From the NCBI GenBank assembly GCA_036771835.1, contig DAIPGN010000004.1:1-64000 (forward strand): 64,000 bases of DNA, given 5' to 3'. The first letter of the stretch is position 1; the number at the start of each line of letters is the position of its first letter. The translations under genes and the position numbers were made by a program. This DNA is from UBA4877 sp002399285. Its GTDB lineage: Bacteria; Bacillota; Thermoanaerobacteria; Thermoanaerobacterales; UBA4877. Shown one piece after another: positions 49,164 through 58,129 of the stretch. Under the pieces are notes generated by a model. The model was not told the origin of the DNA. It was given only the letters and a program-made list of their open reading frames with translations, and did no database searches.

Positions 49164-49898
49164 TTATAGGCAATCAATTAAACCTCTGTATTTTTTAATA
49201 TACTCTGCGTTGATTTCATCACCTTCATCCAAATTTGAACTCACATATACCGGAGGAATTGTTCCATTTTCAACACATATCTCGATTGTCCTGGCAACAA
49301 TACTTTCCATCACGCTCATGCCCAATACCGTTGATGTACCACAGAATTTGGCACTCATTCCGTCCATAGATAGGCAGGCATCACCGGAATCACATTTAAT
49401 GTCAATAACTACATCCGCTACATCCTTCAGTAGTTTGCCTGATGAATGTCTTGATGTTACACTATTAGAGAAACTCAATGAGGTCAATGCAATGACTTTC
49501 ATACCAATTTTTTGGGCGGCAAGCGCCATATCAACAACCCCTGCATTACGCCCGGATATTGATACGATGATCATCGTGTCATCCTCTGATGTATTTTCCA
49601 TATCTAAGTATTCTCCAGATAATCCTTCTATACGCTCTTGTAAAGTACTTAACTTAGCCTTTGGAAACAAAGAAAGATGCGGGATCAATAAGGCATTAAC
49701 CGGCACCAGTCCACCAGCCCTATAGAAAACCTCCATTGCAAACATCTGCGAGTGTCCGCAGCCGAATACATGAATTAATCGATCTTTAATAACCGACGCG
49801 GCGCAATATTGAGCAGCCTGTTCAATGTTGTTGCTTTCCTCATTTATTTCCTTTTCTAACTGTTTACTTATTACTGAAAAATACTCTTGTTGCTTCAT
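49164..49898 (-). CDS. SIS-domain sugar isomerase-like protein
   Basis: 244 residues, matching the UPF0309/phosphosugar-binding family (SIS domain): VFGCGHSQMFAMEVFYRAGGL and MIIVSISGRNAGVVDMALAAQKIGMKVIALTSL, by parts. SIS proteins bind or isomerise sugar phosphates. In an operon that lost agaS it may handle a related sugar phosphate. GGGAGG ribosome site, 7 bases after the regulator gene. Confidence 0.85.
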   Translation of the reverse strand: MKQQEYFSVISKQLEKEINEESNNIEQAAQYCAASVIKDRLIHVFGCGHSQMFAMEVFYRAGGLVPVNALLIPHLSLFPKAKLSTLQERIEGLSGEYLDMENTSEDDTMIIVSISGRNAGVVDMALAAQKIGMKVIALTSLSFSNSVTSRHSSGKLLKDVADVVIDIKCDSGDACLSMDGMSAKFCGTSTVLGMSVMESIVARTIEICVENGTIPPVYVSSNLDEGDEINAEYIKKYRGLIDCL

Positions 49899-49905
49899 GT
49901 TTCAA

Positions 49906-52032
49906 TTACCTCCCATCGTTATAATCCATAATCAAATTTTGTACTTCACCGATATTCTTAGCTGTCCTGATTTTTCTTACCTTTTCGGTATCTTCCAGTA
50001 GTCCGACAAGTTCCGATAAGGCTTTTATATGGGTCGAATGATCCACTGCGCAGAGACATACCACTATATCTACGGGATCATTTTCCTTGTTTCCAAATTC
50101 GACGGGCTGAGACAGAGTGATGAGGCTCATCCCTATTTTTTTGACTCCGTCCTCCGGCCTGGCGTGGGGCATTGCGATCCCGGGCGCGATCACGATATAG
50201 GGTCCTATTTCCTTGACGCTGTTTATCATTGCGTCGACATATCTGCGTTCTATGCAGCCTTCATTCACCAACAGCGTCCCTCCTGCAGTCACCGCATCTT
50301 CCCACGTCTTTGCTGCGACGTTGAGTTTAATAGTTTTTTGATTAAGCAAATCTTTTAACACCGGTTGTCTTACCCCTTTCCTGTCACCAATATTATTTAC
50401 ATTTAAGATCCGTGATATGTCACCGGCCAGGCCGTCATAGTCTACAACTTTACAGTGCTTTTTCACCGTGCACAGGATATCGTTCATTACTGCAGCGGAC
50501 CCTGTTCTTCCATGCTTCTTAATATGCATATCCAGTCTCTGTATATCCTTCTCGGTGAGAAGCGGATTTACCTCAACGCATGTCACTCCGGGCTCTTCCA
50601 TGGGCACCGAGGTTATGATGAGGTCTACCTTGTTTTCTTTGAGCGCATCCCTGACCTGATGCCTTGCGGCAGTCCCCACAATATTCACGTCAAATACGGA
50701 CTGTATCCGGGATGAGAGCATTTCAGCCGTGCCCACCCCCGTCGCGCAGACCACGAGCACATTCATCTTAGAGGCCGTCTTATCCTTTATCCTTTCGAGC
50801 GCCGCGCCGAAGTGCATCGCAAAGTACCCTTCTTCTTCTTCGCTCAGCTTCTTGCCCGTAAAATCCTCTACCGGCTTAAGTCCCGTTTTTACCGCTTCAA
50901 ACAGCTCGCTGTATCTTGATTTTATCTCATCTAAAATAGGATTCTTGAGGGTCAGATCATGATTGAGCCTATATATCGTAGGTTTCAGATGCTCAAACAA
51001 TCCCCTATAGAGCTGACCATCCCCCGTGAGATCGTTGCCGATCGCCGTACTTACATTTTGGATCACGTCGTTTGTCAGTATCTGAAGCTCTACCCAGTTT
51101 TCACTCTCGGTGACCTTGGACGACGAACGGTTGCTGCCGAGCAGGTGTATCGTGATGTATCCTGTCTCATCCGCTGAGATCGTTATGCCGAACCGCTCCT
51201 CAAGCATTTTTGTAATATTCGACGCCACGGCGAATTCCTTTGTTATTTCAAGAGATTTGAGCTCATCCTTATCCATGGAGATCTCTTTTTTGGATTGGAT
51301 CCTCTTGACCGCGATGGCTATGTGGATCGTAAGCCCTACAAAAGCCTCGTCGGAGAATACTGTGTTCAGCTCTTTCTCCGCCGTATTTATACATTCCTCA
51401 ATATATTGAATATCTATATCATCAAAAAATGACTTCAGAGAACTGCTGGATTTGGTATTCTCCTGCGTATCGTTTTCCATTTCAGCCATTGACTTTAACA
51501 TACCCTTACTTTCAGTCAACAGCTCGATCTGCGCACGCCTCAAATATTTTTCTTCTCCGGTTATCCTTATTCCGTGTTTGGGGATGGACTCTATGGACAA
51601 ATTGTAATCCGCAAGCCACCTTTTTACGCCTTCCAGATCTTTTATTATAGTATTGCGGCTTACGCACAGCTTTTCGGCTATGCTGTTTATCGTCGCATAA
51701 TCCTGCTGTCCGAGCAGTTCGCTCAATATGAGGCTCTTTCTGTCCTCCTTGGAAAGTATAATGTAATATATATTGAGCTTTCCCATAAATCCTGACAATC
51801 TTTCCTTTTCATCGGGGTCTTCCATAAGCATGATGCCGCTGTTCGGCTTTCTGATGAGAAGCTTGAAGCCGTTGTCGTTCAGAAACTCGTCTATTATATC
51901 CAAGTCATACCGTATCGTCCTGTTGCTCACCTTGTATTTTTTGCTCAAGCTGTCTATCGTAATAGGTATGGTTGAATCAAGCAGATATAATAATAGCTGG
52001 ACACATCTGCTGTTGAGAGTTACTATGTTCAT
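49906..52032 (-). CDS. BglG/MtlR-type PRD transcriptional activator with EIIB- and EIIA-like domains
   Basis: 708 residues. Domains in order: an HTH (QLLYLLDSTIPITIDSLSKKYKVSNRTIRYDLDIID, by parts), a second HTH (SIAEKLCVSRNTIIKDLEG), two PRDs (FVGLTIHIAIAVKRI and YFAMHFGAALERI), an EIIB-like domain with VVCATGVGTAEML and a C-terminal EIIA-fru/mtl-like domain (active His in APGIAMPHARPEDG). The EIIA domain may also supply the missing IIA of the PTS, as no separate IIA gene is present. First gene of the operon; its base composition is less AT-rich than that of the genes behind it. Confidence 0.9.
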   Translation of the reverse strand: MNIVTLNSRCVQLLLYLLDSTIPITIDSLSKKYKVSNRTIRYDLDIIDEFLNDNGFKLLIRKPNSGIMLMEDPDEKERLSGFMGKLNIYYIILSKEDRKSLILSELLGQQDYATINSIAEKLCVSRNTIIKDLEGVKRWLADYNLSIESIPKHGIRITGEEKYLRRAQIELLTESKGMLKSMAEMENDTQENTKSSSSLKSFFDDIDIQYIEECINTAEKELNTVFSDEAFVGLTIHIAIAVKRIQSKKEISMDKDELKSLEITKEFAVASNITKMLEERFGITISADETGYITIHLLGSNRSSSKVTESENWVELQILTNDVIQNVSTAIGNDLTGDGQLYRGLFEHLKPTIYRLNHDLTLKNPILDEIKSRYSELFEAVKTGLKPVEDFTGKKLSEEEEGYFAMHFGAALERIKDKTASKMNVLVVCATGVGTAEMLSSRIQSVFDVNIVGTAARHQVRDALKENKVDLIITSVPMEEPGVTCVEVNPLLTEKDIQRLDMHIKKHGRTGSAAVMNDILCTVKKHCKVVDYDGLAGDISRILNVNNIGDRKGVRQPVLKDLLNQKTIKLNVAAKTWEDAVTAGGTLLVNEGCIERRYVDAMINSVKEIGPYIVIAPGIAMPHARPEDGVKKIGMSLITLSQPVEFGNKENDPVDIVVCLCAVDHSTHIKALSELVGLLEDTEKVRKIRTAKNIGEVQNLIMDYNDGR

Positions 52033-52271
52033 CACTTCCTTTGCTCAATTAAATTATATAATCAGTCGGTTATTCTGAAAAGTCAATAATATTTCAAAGT
52101 GATTGTGGCAAAATTGAATCATATATCCAACGTTTATGATAACCGAAAAGATGGATTAGATGTGCGAGGGCACATATTTTGCAGGCGTATGATAACGATA
52201 CCTGGTCTAAAGAATATTTAAATAACAGCGATCGGATCCTGCACCGGATTCCAAATTTCAGAGCAAAAAAG

Positions 52272-52300
52272 TTGAACATCCGACTGAAGCGTGTTAAAAT
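52272..52300 (+). promoter_or_regulatory. adc: Sigma-A promoter of adc
   Basis: TTGAAC, 17-base spacer, TAAAAT, followed by a leader of about 30 bases and GGAGG before the start. Near-consensus. Confidence 0.75.
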
Positions 52301-52338
52301 TAAATAAATTTACCCAATAATGGATGGAGGAAAACGTT

Positions 52339-53070
52339 ATGAAAATTGATGATGTGAAGAAAATATTGACGACACCGGTCAGCGATAAATTCGCGATGAG
52401 CCCGCCGGAGTTTAGACACAGGGAGTTTGTCAATATCGTCTATAAAACGGATTTCGACAAATTGAGGGTGCTCGTTCCGGAGCCGCTGGAGATCGACGAA
52501 CCTCTCGTGAAGTTTGAACTGATCAAAATGCCGGACACGACAGGCCTGGGGGATTATCTGGAAAGCGGGCAGGTCATACCGGTTTCTTACAACGGCGTGC
52601 ACGGCGAGTTCTCCCTCGGGATGTATCTCAACAATTTCCCGGCTATCGTGACAGGGCGGGAGTGCTCGACCTTTCCAAAAAAATACGGTACTCCGTCGCT
52701 CTATGTGGATTCAGACACGATCGTCGGAAAGTTGACCTACGGCACGCTGGACGTCGCCATAGCGACCATGTGCTATAAATACAGCAAGATCACACCGGAA
52801 GAGGCGGAAAAGATCATCGGCACACCGCAGTACATGCTAAAAATCATCCGCGATATTGATATGAAGCCGCTGGCCTGCGAGATGACAGTCTCCAAGACCA
52901 CCAACTACGAGATCTTAGATGCTTGGAGATCTCCGGCAAGACTGCAGCTCTTTGAACATGTGAACGCGCCGCTTGCCGACCTGCCGGTCAAAGAGGTAGT
53001 GGACGGCACGCACATCATCGCGAATCTCACGCTCGGCCGTGCTTCGGTCGTCTACGATTATCTGAAATAG
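52339..53070 (+). CDS. adc: Acetoacetate decarboxylase
   Basis: 243 residues from the ATG at 52339, chosen for GGAGG 7 bases upstream over the ATG at 52324 that overlaps it. Converts acetoacetate to acetone and CO2. The Schiff-base Lys pair is in TFPKKYGTP (Lys114-Lys115), at the same distance from the start as Lys115/116 of the clostridial enzyme. No CoA-transferase or thiolase gene is adjacent, so it is an orphan and could act on another 3-oxoacid. Own promoter and terminator. Confidence 0.93.
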   Translation: MKIDDVKKILTTPVSDKFAMSPPEFRHREFVNIVYKTDFDKLRVLVPEPLEIDEPLVKFELIKMPDTTGLGDYLESGQVIPVSYNGVHGEFSLGMYLNNFPAIVTGRECSTFPKKYGTPSLYVDSDTIVGKLTYGTLDVAIATMCYKYSKITPEEAEKIIGTPQYMLKIIRDIDMKPLACEMTVSKTTNYEILDAWRSPARLQLFEHVNAPLADLPVKEVVDGTHIIANLTLGRASVVYDYLK

Positions 53071-53106
53071 TCAAAACCGCACGGCGATTCCCTCGCCTTA
53101 CGTGAA

Positions 53107-53153
53107 AAATGCGCCCTGACGGGCTTCGCCGAAGCCGTGTCGGGGCGTTTTCT
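53107..53153. terminator. Bidirectional terminator between adc and the coiled-coil gene
   Basis: A long GC-rich stem, roughly CGCCCTGACGGGC / GCCGTGTCGGGGCG, closed by a TTCGCCGAA loop. It has TTTTCTGTT on the plus side and ATTTTTC on the minus side, so it can end adc and the opposite gene. Confidence 0.8.
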
Positions 53154-53171
53154 GTTAACACCAACCGTTAT

Positions 53172-53666
53172 TTATTCCTTGATATTCTTGATGTCTTCAT
53201 CTGTCAGATTCTCTTCCTGCTGTATCTGTTTCATTTCATTCTCTTTATCGCCGATCTTAGCGTCCAGTTCGTCTATATCCTTTATGATATCGACGATCTT
53301 AGAGGAGCTCTCTTTATCTTCAAAGTCGGACCTGTATACCTTCAGAAATGTTTCGCCCAGCTCCGTTATCCTCGTCCTCTTTTGCCCGGCCAGATTTGCG
53401 ATATCTGCTTTTAGCCCGGCTATCTTAGCAATTTTACCGGTTTCCTTACCTAGTTTCTTGGCAAAGCCGGCGATGGTGCTGCCTGCGGACCTTGCGGCCG
53501 AGCTGATGTTGTCTCCCGCTTTTTTTACCGTAGAGTCCTCATCACTTATTGTTTCCTTTGCCTTATCCGCAGCGTCGTCAATGCCGCTTTTGATATCCTT
53601 CAGCTTTGACTTTGCAAAGTTTATGATGTTATCCGCCTTATCCTTATTTTCCTTCTCGTTACCCAT
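53172..53666 (-). CDS. Coiled-coil protein of unknown function
   Basis: 164 residues from the ATG at 53666, behind AGGAGG. Residues 5-70 are Lys/Asp/Ala-rich helix, 70-95 an Ala/Gly-rich segment (ISSAARSAGSTIAGFAKKLG), and 100-164 a charged heptad-patterned helix (SSSKIVDIIKDIDELDAKIGDKENEMKQI, by parts). No signal peptide or domain recognised. It resembles stress or apolipoprotein-like helical proteins in composition only. Confidence 0.7.
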   Translation of the reverse strand: MGNEKENKDKADNIINFAKSKLKDIKSGIDDAADKAKETISDEDSTVKKAGDNISSAARSAGSTIAGFAKKLGKETGKIAKIAGLKADIANLAGQKRTRITELGETFLKVYRSDFEDKESSSKIVDIIKDIDELDAKIGDKENEMKQIQQEENLTDEDIKNIKE

Positions 53667-53750
53667 AATATCGCCTCCTGTCAGTATTATACCATGATTT
53701 CCATGATTATCCGAACCGGGACGCATATCTTTATATATTTTGAACTATAG

Positions 53751-54395
53751 TTAAGTGCGTACTATGTTTTTCCTGAGACTCTGGATGGCGTTGTAGAACT
53801 GCGGCACCATCGTTATGGCAATGCAGATCGCCACTTCCGTGCCGATCAGCGGCCCATTGACCGCAAGGGAATAGATTGCGGGGTTCATTCCCGGGGGTGC
53901 ATATGATCCAAAGAATATCCATCCGGACAGGAAGTGGAAGAAGAACCTGCCAAAGCCGCCCACGAAGATCCCCAATCTCAGGTTCTTGGGGAAGAAACCG
54001 GCCAGGCCGATCGCCGCGAATGGCAGCGGATAATCCAGCAGCACCTGCGCCCAATGCAGTATATACGGGTCCTGGATTAGCTGCAGTATCCCGTAAGCAG
54101 CTCCCGCCGTTATTCCCGCAACGGGTCCGAAAAAGTAAGCATAGATAAACAGCGGAAGCATACTGCCGGGAGTTATCGAGCCACCCTGCGGCCACCTGTA
54201 AAACCTGATGTAGGACAGCAGGAACGATATGGCTATGCAGACCCCTCCGTACACGACCGTCTTCGTGTCAAACTTCACTTTGTTTCTGCCGTGGTGAAGC
54301 GCCAAGGCAGCGATCACCACTACTGCAAGCACCGTAATAGTAATAGAGCGTATCTCCGCAAAATCGCCAAATACGGAATTCAAATAATTAAACAT
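53751..54395 (-). CDS. thiT: Thiamine-specific ECF transporter substrate-binding protein ThiT
   Basis: 214 residues with six membrane helices. ThiT-type motifs are ISFLLSYIRFYRWPQGGSITPGSMLPLFIYAYFFG (by parts; Trp and SITPGS line the thiamine site) and a Gly-rich GPVAGITAGAAYGILQLIQDPYI. ThiT binds thiamine and couples to the shared EcfAA-T energising module, encoded elsewhere. It is controlled by the TPP riboswitch directly upstream. Confidence 0.95.
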   Translation of the reverse strand: MFNYLNSVFGDFAEIRSITITVLAVVVIAALALHHGRNKVKFDTKTVVYGGVCIAISFLLSYIRFYRWPQGGSITPGSMLPLFIYAYFFGPVAGITAGAAYGILQLIQDPYILHWAQVLLDYPLPFAAIGLAGFFPKNLRLGIFVGGFGRFFFHFLSGWIFFGSYAPPGMNPAIYSLAVNGPLIGTEVAICIAITMVPQFYNAIQSLRKNIVRT

Positions 54396-54430
54396 GCAAA
54401 AGCCTCCTATATAGAAGCCGTGCCGCTAAA

Positions 54431-54455
54431 CAAAAAACGCAACCATGCAGGTTGC
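54431..54455 (-). terminator. thiT: Riboswitch-linked terminator before thiT
   Basis: Minus-strand CGCAACC-TGCAT-GGTTGCG then a T-run, just 35-60 bases before the start codon. It follows the TPP aptamer and is the expected expression platform. Confidence 0.85.
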
Positions 54456-54456
54456 G

Positions 54457-54550
54457 GTGGAAACCCGCTTTCCCTACGCCGGCATTATCCGGACAGGTTC
54501 AAGGGGTCCGCAGATCTTTCTGCGGTCTCAGCTTTAAGCTCCCCCAGCGG
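54457..54550 (-). promoter_or_regulatory. thiT: TPP riboswitch of thiT
   Basis: Minus-strand aptamer has CTGGGGGAGC...GCTGAGA, then ACCCCTTGAACCTG and CCGGATAATGCCGGCG, the conserved THI-box core. Binding of thiamine pyrophosphate would favour the terminator and shut off thiT. Confidence 0.96.
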
Positions 54551-54619
54551 ACACAGTCTCTTAAATTTTACAAATACATTATACATCAGATCCCCATGAC
54601 ATTCAACAAACACTGAAAA

Positions 54620-54925
54620 CTATGCCTTCTGTTTTTGGACGACGGATATCACCTTTTGCTCCATGGTGGCATTCTTATCCCTTCTGTCATCGATCTTTAT
54701 GGAAGTGGAGACTCGCATGGCCCCCTTCTCAAAAGGCACCTCATGCATCTTCATTATAGCTGCTATAATATCGTCCACATCCCCTTCGATTATGGTACCC
54801 ATAGATGTGAGCTGATGCCTGACATCCTTCTCCCCTCTCAATACATCCTCGCATGCCGCCACATAGTCGGACAAACTCGTACTGCCCGTCCCCAACGGCA
54901 CTATAACGACCTCGGCAATAGCCAT
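54620..54925 (-). CDS. MTH1187-family thiamine-binding protein
   Basis: 101 residues from the ATG at 54925 (a GTG nine bases earlier is also possible; both have GGGGTGAGG). A ferredoxin-fold protein (AIAEVVIVPLGTGSTSLSDYVAACEDVL, by parts) of the family in which YkoF and YqgV-type members bind thiamine. It sits 12 bases downstream of iadA and just upstream of the thiT riboswitch, but its gene is not behind the riboswitch. Confidence 0.88.
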   Translation of the reverse strand: MAIAEVVIVPLGTGSTSLSDYVAACEDVLRGEKDVRHQLTSMGTIIEGDVDDIIAAIMKMHEVPFEKGAMRVSTSIKIDDRRDKNATMEQKVISVVQKQKA

Positions 54926-54937
54926 ATACCTCACCCC

Positions 54938-56119
54938 TTAAACGTTTTTAAACGTACTGAAAACCTTGATCTCCTTATCCCGCATCATCACTTGCCCCTT
55001 TGCTATGACGGTGTCGATGGCCAGGTCCTTCTCATCCAATAATACCATATCGGCATCAAATCCCTTTTCTATGCGTCCCTTATTATGCAGTTTCAAAATA
55101 CCGGCGGGATTGGAGGTTATGACCTTGACCGCCGTCTCCAGCGGTATGCCTTCGCTCAAAACGGCATCCCGCACCTCCTGGAACAGCGATTTAGCCTTTC
55201 CCATCTTCAGGCCTACGGTCTCTTTCTTTTCATTGAATATGGGCATGCTGCCCTGGCCGTCCGAAGAAAATGTGATCCTGACGTCGGGTATTCCCTGTTC
55301 CAGACATATCTTTAAAGCCTTGCTGCACTTTACCTCTCCCTCTTCCCAGAACACGGGGTCAGAGCTGGTGGTGAAGTCTATATATCCGCCCGCCTTCGCA
55401 TATTTTACCGCATCCTGGAATAGGTATGGATTCCTGTTGGTATGGGTGGGCAGTATCTGGGTGAAGGGCACCTCCGTCTCCTTTACCACTCTCCATATGA
55501 GATCAAGCATCCCCTTGCCGTCGCCCACATGTACATTCACAATGCCGGCCTTCCCCGAAAGCATGCCCGCCACCCGCGCATCTGCGGCCAGTCTTTTGAA
55601 CTCCTCCGGCGTCGGCTGGGAAGAGCGATGATCGGAGATAGCGATCTCTCCTATTCCTATGATCTTGTCTATGGCTATGATGTCCTTCATGGCCTCGCCG
55701 GTAATGGTAACTATGGGCACGCGATAGGAGCCGGTATAGATGTACGTCGTTATGCCCTCTTCCTCAAGCCCTCTGGCTTTAGCCAAAAGAGCCAGCACGT
55801 CCCGGGCCACGCCGTCGGTCCCCAAACATCCCACGACGGTGGTGACGCCGGCAGAGGTGAGATCCTCCAATCTCACCTCCGGGGTCCTCGTTTTAAAGCC
55901 TCCCTCGCCTCCGCCGCCCATTATGTGTTCATGGGAGTCTATAAATCCCGGAGTCAGGACCTTATTCTCTCCGTCTATGATCTCCACGTCAACAAAGCCC
56001 AGATCGCCGAACGACAGCCCATCGCCTATGGCAGCGATCTTATCGCCCATTATTACGACATCCTTTTTGCCCAGATATTCGGGGCTGTATACCTTTGCCC
56101 CTTTGATGATCTTCATCAT
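54938..56119 (-). CDS. iadA: Isoaspartyl dipeptidase (beta-aspartyl peptidase)
   Basis: 393 residues. An amidohydrolase-fold zinc enzyme that cleaves beta-aspartyl dipeptides arising from isoaspartate repair. Metal ligand motifs: GFIDSHEHIMGGGGEGGF (HxH), VNVHVGDGK, ILPTHTNRN and TFSSDGQGS (Asp). It lies between the YfcC-type carrier and the thiamine-binding protein in one operon (gaps of 32 and 12 bases), implying uptake and hydrolysis of peptides or amino-acid derivatives. Confidence 0.93.
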   Translation of the reverse strand: MMKIIKGAKVYSPEYLGKKDVVIMGDKIAAIGDGLSFGDLGFVDVEIIDGENKVLTPGFIDSHEHIMGGGGEGGFKTRTPEVRLEDLTSAGVTTVVGCLGTDGVARDVLALLAKARGLEEEGITTYIYTGSYRVPIVTITGEAMKDIIAIDKIIGIGEIAISDHRSSQPTPEEFKRLAADARVAGMLSGKAGIVNVHVGDGKGMLDLIWRVVKETEVPFTQILPTHTNRNPYLFQDAVKYAKAGGYIDFTTSSDPVFWEEGEVKCSKALKICLEQGIPDVRITFSSDGQGSMPIFNEKKETVGLKMGKAKSLFQEVRDAVLSEGIPLETAVKVITSNPAGILKLHNKGRIEKGFDADMVLLDEKDLAIDTVIAKGQVMMRDKEIKVFSTFKNV

Positions 56120-56151
56120 TTAAATTCACCCCCGTTTGATTTGTTTCGCCA

Positions 56152-57891
56152 TTATGCAAAATTTATCAGTACCGCTATGACCACAAAGGCGGTGCCCAGT
56201 ATCAGGAAAAATCCCTGCATCTTCACGTGCCATTTTGCCCATTTCAGCCAATCTATCCTAGCAACGGCAAGGACTCCAATGAGGCTGGCCGACGTGGGAG
56301 AAATGGCGTCGATGAATCCCGAGCCCAACTGGTATGCAAGGCACGCTATCTGCCTCGATACGCCGACGATATCCGCAAGCGGCGCCATGATGGGCATCGT
56401 CAATGCGGCCTGGCCGGAATTCGACGTGACGAACAGGTCAAAGATGCTCTGGAAATAATACATGAACACGCCCGTTACAATCGACGGCAATCCCCTCAAG
56501 GCCTGGCCGAAACCGTGAAGCACGGTATTTAAAACCGTGGGCGTCGTGGGATCGGAACCGCCCAGAACGAGCAGTATTCCTTTCGCCATACCCACCACGA
56601 TAGCCGTGGGGGCCAGATCAGCCGCGCCCTTGCCGAATGACTCCGCTATATCGTTCCACGTCATACCGTTGAGCTTAAAGATCGCCCCTATGACACCCGA
56701 AACAAGGCCCATCACAAAAAATTGCGACGCTATCTCGGGAATATAATACTGCCGCGCAACCACTCCCCAGATGATCCATATCACGCCCAGCAGCATGGTC
56801 AGGAGTATCAGCACGTGCCCCGCGTTCAGCTTTCCATTGATTTCACTGTCTTTGGATTCCATGGATTCGATGAAATATCTGTCCTCCTCATGGGTGACCG
56901 AGCTCTCGGGATTTTTCTTTATCCTGTTCGCATAAACGTAAATATAAGCGGCGCTCGCTCCCGTGATCACAAACCACATGATCAGCCTGAACTTGGCTCC
57001 CGATAATACCGGTATGCCCGCTATGCCCTGAGCTATAGCTATCCCGAAGGGGTTCATCCATGAGCTGGCGTTGCCCACCTGGGAAGCGACAAACGTAACG
57101 CATACGGCGGTTATGGAGTCATACCCCAATGCGATTATAAAGGGAACCATGATCATAGCCAGGGGGATGCATTCCTCCGACATGCCAAAGACTGCCCCGC
57201 CCAGAGAAAATATAAAGAAAAGTATGGGGATTGCCATCCCCTGAAAGCCCCTTATGTGGGTCACGGCGGCATGGATCCCGGCGTCTATGGCTCCCGTCTT
57301 CATTATAACGCCAAATGCTCCGCCCACGACAAGAAGCAGAGCGACTATCCCTACGGCCGCACCATACTTGTCGCCGGTAACAAGCCCCTCAAACACATAG
57401 TTGAGCACCCCGAATCCACCGGTGTCGTCGGTGCCCCATATCTTGGCGTGTTTATAGACCTTATGGCTCGTATCGTATACCGACTCGTTAAACTGTTTAT
57501 ATATCACGTCGTCGGTCAGGCCTGCCGAATCCAGCTTTTCCTGGTCCCATACCGACGGATCGGTTTTGAGAAGATCCTTAAGTTTATCCCCGTCTATCCC
57601 AAGCTGCTCAAGTTTCGCCTCATCATTGCCGAGGTCCTGCAGCTTCACCTGAAGCTTGTCCATATCAAGATCGTATTTATACCTGAAAGTCTCCGGCATT
57701 AGAACGGTCCTGGTATCGCTCTGACCGTTCGCCGCCTTATATTCGATTTCATGAGTACTGTAAAGCCCGGCGGGAACAATAAACGTCATAAGCCAAAGCA
57801 CGATCACTACGAAAAAAATGATTATGTAGGTATGCGGCGTTTTGATTTTTGTCAGGTCCCTTTTCCCCGTTGATCCGTTATTCTCGTTCAT
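56152..57891 (-). CDS. YfcC/DcuC-family carrier with an unusually long first periplasmic loop
   Basis: 579 residues with 12-13 membrane helices. Sequence motifs such as GVIMKTGAIDAGIHA and FGMSEECIPLAMIMVPFIIALGYDS match the YfcC family (basic amino-acid or C4-dicarboxylate carriers). Between the first and second membrane segments there is an approximately 110-residue acidic/Lys-rich soluble loop (about 50-160; for example VKLQDLGNDEAKLEQLG), which is longer than in most relatives. Substrate unknown, but the iadA partner points to aspartate, asparagine or small peptides. GGGAGG ribosome site. Confidence 0.88.
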   Translation of the reverse strand: MNENNGSTGKRDLTKIKTPHTYIIIFFVVIVLWLMTFIVPAGLYSTHEIEYKAANGQSDTRTVLMPETFRYKYDLDMDKLQVKLQDLGNDEAKLEQLGIDGDKLKDLLKTDPSVWDQEKLDSAGLTDDVIYKQFNESVYDTSHKVYKHAKIWGTDDTGGFGVLNYVFEGLVTGDKYGAAVGIVALLLVVGGAFGVIMKTGAIDAGIHAAVTHIRGFQGMAIPILFFIFSLGGAVFGMSEECIPLAMIMVPFIIALGYDSITAVCVTFVASQVGNASSWMNPFGIAIAQGIAGIPVLSGAKFRLIMWFVITGASAAYIYVYANRIKKNPESSVTHEEDRYFIESMESKDSEINGKLNAGHVLILLTMLLGVIWIIWGVVARQYYIPEIASQFFVMGLVSGVIGAIFKLNGMTWNDIAESFGKGAADLAPTAIVVGMAKGILLVLGGSDPTTPTVLNTVLHGFGQALRGLPSIVTGVFMYYFQSIFDLFVTSNSGQAALTMPIMAPLADIVGVSRQIACLAYQLGSGFIDAISPTSASLIGVLAVARIDWLKWAKWHVKMQGFFLILGTAFVVIAVLINFA

Positions 57892-58129
57892 AAAAAGACC
57901 TCCCTAAAAAATGTATATTTAAACGCAAATAAGGAATCAGTTTCCTTTTACTTTATGTTTCCTTTTATCCAATATTTTAACACAAAAACCATCAAACAGA
58001 ACAAATTTATTATTCCCATCAATATTATATACAAACCTTCCCGCCGTTTATTTATAATCAAAGCGCGGGTTTGATTTCCTTAAAGGACATATGATATCAT
58101 TATGCCATTGAGGCTTAAGGAGGATGGCT

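Noticed and set aside
52110..52297. 57-codon plus-strand frame (contains NDTWSKEYLNNSDRILHRIP) before adc
   Set aside because: It has no start codon, spans the adc promoter and matches no family I know; it may be a gene remnant, but the evidence is too thin to call.
55442..56458. 338-codon plus-strand frame across iadA and the YfcC-type gene
   Set aside because: It is antisense to two genes with intact motifs and lacks any recognisable domain.
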